The notes under the pieces were generated by a model, which saw only the letters and a list, made by a program, of their open reading frames with translations, was not told where the DNA came from and made no database searches. From positions 1 to 9,259 of the forward strand of contig JAUWNA010000052.1 in assembly GCA_030612905.1 (NCBI GenBank): DNA of 9,259 nucleotides, written 5' to 3'. A program made the position numbers and the translations under genes. Position 1 is the stretch's first letter. Every line of letters starts with the position of its first letter. This document shows, one piece after another, positions 7,477-9,259 of the stretch. Origin of the DNA: Promethearchaeota archaeon (lineage in GTDB: Archaea > Asgardarchaeota > Lokiarchaeia > Sigyniarchaeales > SOKP01).

Positions 7477-7483
7477 AAAAAAA
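7477..7483 (-). terminator. T-tract between the winged-helix gene and smc
   Basis: A minus-strand run of seven T lies about 36 bases after the winged-helix stop and just before the smc TATA candidate. It would separate the two genes into different transcription units if used as an oligo-T terminator. Confidence 0.35.
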
Positions 7484-7518
7484 TAAGGTTCTAGTATTTA
7501 TGATTTTATTTTTTATTG

Positions 7519-7776
7519 TTATTTTCTTAATTCTTCTGGTAAGATAAAGTAAAAAATCAAAGGTAAAATTAATTCGTAAATTCCTTTACCGAATTCCGTC
7601 ATTGTATAAAACACTCGGATGGGTTGTCCATTTTCGACATGCCGTTCGATTATATTCTTTTCTCGTAAATCACTTAATCGGGTTGTCAGAGTTCGTGAAT
7701 TCACATCAACTAATGTTTTTTTTATTTCATTGTAATAGGGTTTTTCTAAATTCACGATAGTGTAAATAATATCCAA
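7519..7776 (-). CDS. small winged-helix DNA-binding protein, HxlR/PadR-like
   Basis: This 85-residue protein is predicted to be a transcription regulator with a winged-helix fold. The recognition-helix region SRTLTTRLSDLREKNIIER (27-45) closely follows the HxlR pattern (LTxRLxELxxxGLIxR). It is followed by the wing QPIRVFYTMTEFGKGIYE (51-68), which ends in the Y-x-[LM]-T-x-x-G signature. The C-terminus (69-81) is unusually hydrophobic for the family and may support dimerisation or membrane contact. The start is the TTG at 7774-7776. Two in-frame stops lie immediately upstream, so the protein cannot be longer, although HxlR members usually have 15-25 more N-terminal residues with a Cys and Trp. 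The truncation is therefore real unless the sequence has an indel. Its target is unknown; the neighbouring smc promoter is one possibility. Confidence 0.75.
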   Translation of the reverse strand: MDIIYTIVNLEKPYYNEIKKTLVDVNSRTLTTRLSDLREKNIIERHVENGQPIRVFYTMTEFGKGIYELILPLIFYFILPEELRK

Positions 7777-7825
7777 TGTCTATTATAATTTTTTTTCATT
7801 TCTCTAAAAACTATAGGAAAATTAA

Positions 7826-7915
7826 TTATTTAAAGGAATTAAACGCAGCATATGCATTGATAACACTTTCTGAAATACCAGTCATAGATAGTTTCCATAT
7901 AGCATCCAGCACCAT
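7826..7915 (-). CDS. possible 29-codon small ORF
   Basis: The 162-base gap between the Orc1/Cdc6-like and winged-helix genes contains an ATG-started frame of 29 codons, beginning MVLDAIWKLSMTG and ending AYAAFNSFK. It has mixed hydrophobic, polar and charged residues of normal protein-like composition and no low-complexity run. An in-frame stop lies at 7928-7930. Its first residues resemble the end of the neighbouring Orc1/Cdc6-like protein (VDAIFNKQ against LDAIWKLS), which may be chance or a remnant of a longer or duplicated tail. No known family is recognised. It could equally be a non-coding leader. Confidence 0.25.
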   Translation of the reverse strand: MVLDAIWKLSMTGISESVINAYAAFNSFK

Positions 7916-7929
7916 ATTGTTAATATTTT

Positions 7930-7938
7930 AAAAAAAAA
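7930..7938 (-). terminator. T-tract immediately after the Orc1/Cdc6-like gene
   Basis: Nine T residues follow the TAA stop directly on the minus strand, the longest T-run after any gene here. This is a good candidate for archaeal intrinsic termination. Confidence 0.5.
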
Positions 7939-9126
7939 TTATTGTTTATTGAAAATCGCATCAACTATGGCTTTTAATTGTTTTGGATTTATTACCATGA
8001 AGTAAAAATTATAATTTAATATATTTTCGTTAAAATATCTAAAATCATTGATGTCATTTTTTTTAGAGGCATTTAAAATTCCAATGTTTCTAAGTGTCGT
8101 AATCAAATTTTTAAATTCTTCCATATTTTTTTCGTAATCAAGTGATTCACACGAAACAAAATAAAGTTCTTTCAATTCCTTTATAGTTATGTAAAGATTT
8201 GAGTTTTTTAAGAAATGATTAGAAAGATTGTCTAAAAAGATTATTGTTAGTAATTCTGCTTCAGAAATATAAGAAAGCATGCTAAACTCGTCTGTAGCTT
8301 GAAGTGAATCGAATTGATTTCGAAGGATCTCAGAGATTTCTAGATTGTTTAAACTAACTTGCTGATTTAATACGGGATAAATCTCCCGTAAGATTTCGAT
8401 CCCTTTTCCAGGGACTGGCACATAATGCTCGAAAATTAAATCGGTTATAAATTCTACTAATTCTATGTCAATTTCACGCAAAAAAGTTAAGGAAACTCTT
8501 TGTTTTAGAATGTCGAAAAGTTCCTTATATGTAAAATAATTTAATTTTTTCTTTAAGTCAAATTCACTTAGAAGATCTAAGGTTGAAGGTTTTAAAGCTT
8601 GATTTACGGTAGCTAGAAGGTTAACGTTCGTATCTTTACCGTATTGTAAGAACTTTTTGAAGATTTCTGACTCCAAATACTCGATGTTGTTAAAAATGAA
8701 TACAAGGTTCTGATCAACTTTTCTACATGTTAGTTTAAATAGATTCCATAAATTTGATATATTCGAATTTATAATATTTTTAAAATTGAAATTAATATTT
8801 TGATTTTGACCAATTTTAGTTAGTAAAGAAATAATAATTTCCTCTAGATTTTTTTCCCTACAATCAACTTGGATGTTTAAAAGTTCGGTGTTCAAGTCCG
8901 ATAAATCTCTAATAACTTTGTTTATAATAACTTGCTTTCCAATTCCTTGAATTCCTTGATACAATATAGATAAACTGAAATCATCTGAAAATGAATCTTT
9001 TAGAATTGAAAATAGAGATTTTTCTTCTCTATTGCGATACAATATTTTAGGTGGGACATAATGTGCGTCAAATAAAGCTCGAGGACCTACATAACTACTA
9101 TTATTTACCCTTGGTGTTGATATCAT
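7939..9126 (-). CDS. orc1/cdc6: Orc1/Cdc6-family AAA+ protein with degenerate ATPase motifs
   Basis: Archaeal Orc1/Cdc6 proteins bind replication origins and load the MCM helicase. This 395-residue protein has the family layout. The N-terminal segment ALFDAHYVPPKILYRNREEK (17-36) matches the usual 'yvP..l.hRe.E' start. An AAA+ core follows, with FTYKELFDILKQR (198-210) after sensor 1 (N175 in ATVN). The C-terminal part (about 283-395) fits the winged-helix domain. The catalytic motifs are altered. Walker A is GIQGIGKQ (58-65), with Gln replacing the Thr/Ser that binds magnesium. Walker B is VFIFNN (142-147), with Asn-Asn replacing Asp-Glu. The sensor 2 region, PGKGIEILRE (239-248), lacks the usual GDxR arginine. 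It therefore probably cannot hydrolyse ATP, though K64 remains. The ATG at 9124-9126 fits the family start. Another fully active Orc1/Cdc6 presumably exists elsewhere in the genome. Confidence 0.8.
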   Translation of the reverse strand: MISTPRVNNSSYVGPRALFDAHYVPPKILYRNREEKSLFSILKDSFSDDFSLSILYQGIQGIGKQVIINKVIRDLSDLNTELLNIQVDCREKNLEEIIISLLTKIGQNQNINFNFKNIINSNISNLWNLFKLTCRKVDQNLVFIFNNIEYLESEIFKKFLQYGKDTNVNLLATVNQALKPSTLDLLSEFDLKKKLNYFTYKELFDILKQRVSLTFLREIDIELVEFITDLIFEHYVPVPGKGIEILREIYPVLNQQVSLNNLEISEILRNQFDSLQATDEFSMLSYISEAELLTIIFLDNLSNHFLKNSNLYITIKELKELYFVSCESLDYEKNMEEFKNLITTLRNIGILNASKKNDINDFRYFNENILNYNFYFMVINPKQLKAIVDAIFNKQ

Positions 9127-9259
9127 TTTTATTTTTATTTTTTATTTTTTATTATTATTTTAAATTTTCATATATAAACCCCTCGGGGGGATAGGTCATT
9201 GGAACTAAAATTTTTTCAAAAATTAAAACGTAAGATAGATTATACACTTAGAAAAAAAT
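9127..9259. other. AT-rich intergenic region upstream of the Orc1/Cdc6-like gene, possible origin-type sequence
   Basis: The 133 bases at the right edge hold no gene. Positions 9127-9178 are almost pure A/T. Then come the GC block (9179-9190) and TTCCAATGACC on the minus strand (9193-9203), which partly matches the dyad half TTCCAnTGGAAAC of archaeal origin recognition boxes. Archaeal origins often sit next to orc1/cdc6 genes, but only one weak match is seen and the window ends here. Confidence 0.25.
9170..9190 (-). promoter_or_regulatory. TATA box abutting a GC-rich inverted repeat upstream of the Orc1/Cdc6-like gene
   Basis: On the minus strand CCCCCCGAGGGG is directly followed by TTTATATAT, about 44-52 bases before the ATG. 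The TATA element would place transcription start about 20 bases upstream of the ATG, in an A-rich leader. The C/G block takes the place of the archaeal BRE, normally purine-rich, so a protein binding it would compete with or assist TFB. In DNA this AT-rich the 12-base GC block stands out. It may be an operator or part of an origin element. Confidence 0.5.

Noticed and set aside
7400..7938. CRISPR array, tRNA or other structured RNA in the intergenic regions
   Set aside because: No regularly spaced repeats, cloverleaf or GC-rich stems are seen. The gaps are short and A/T-rich, with only TATA-like elements, T-tracts and one tiny ORF.

Overview
The window is AT-rich DNA that reads as archaeal, most likely from an uncultivated, possibly Asgard-type, lineage. 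Three things point there. The SMC heads resemble archaeal SMCs, for example a head motif ending in VLQGKI and the signature/Walker B block LSGGEKTLVAL...PAPFYIMDEIDAAL. An Orc1/Cdc6-family protein is present. Promoters look like TATA boxes, starts are often TTG or GTG, and there are no clear Shine-Dalgarno sites. The phylum assignment is inference from gene content and style only.

Layout, left to right. Positions 1-215 hold the 3' end of an unidentified plus-strand gene. Positions 242-970 encode a soluble family 2 glycosyltransferase of the dolichol-phosphate-mannose-synthase type, also plus strand. It converges on a long minus-strand block. Read in its own direction (from the right edge leftward), that block contains an Orc1/Cdc6-like AAA+ protein (9126-7939), a possible 29-codon ORF (7915-7826), a small HxlR-like winged-helix protein (7776-7519), a very long SMC (7399-2942), ScpA (ending at 1902) and ScpB (1872-1024). 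The last three form a compact smc-scpA-scpB operon encoding a complete condensin: ATPase, kleisin and winged-helix KITE partner. The Orc1/Cdc6-like gene and the winged-helix gene each appear to be followed by a T-tract, and smc has its own TATA candidate, so they are probably separate units.

The most striking feature is the SMC. Its ATPase heads are canonical, but the protein is 1485 residues with arms of about 500 residues each, and I find no canonical hinge. At the exact midpoint, where the hinge should be, sits an apparently all-helical region made of two ungapped tandem copies of a roughly 60-residue module. The partners are also unusual. ScpA is preceded, in the same reading frame, by a SAP-like (helix-extension-helix) DNA-binding motif that lacks a standard start codon. 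ScpB carries an acidic N-terminal extension of about 100 residues. The Orc1/Cdc6-like protein has lost the key Walker A and Walker B residues. Together these suggest a remodelled chromosome-organising complex next to a probably catalytically dead initiator paralogue.
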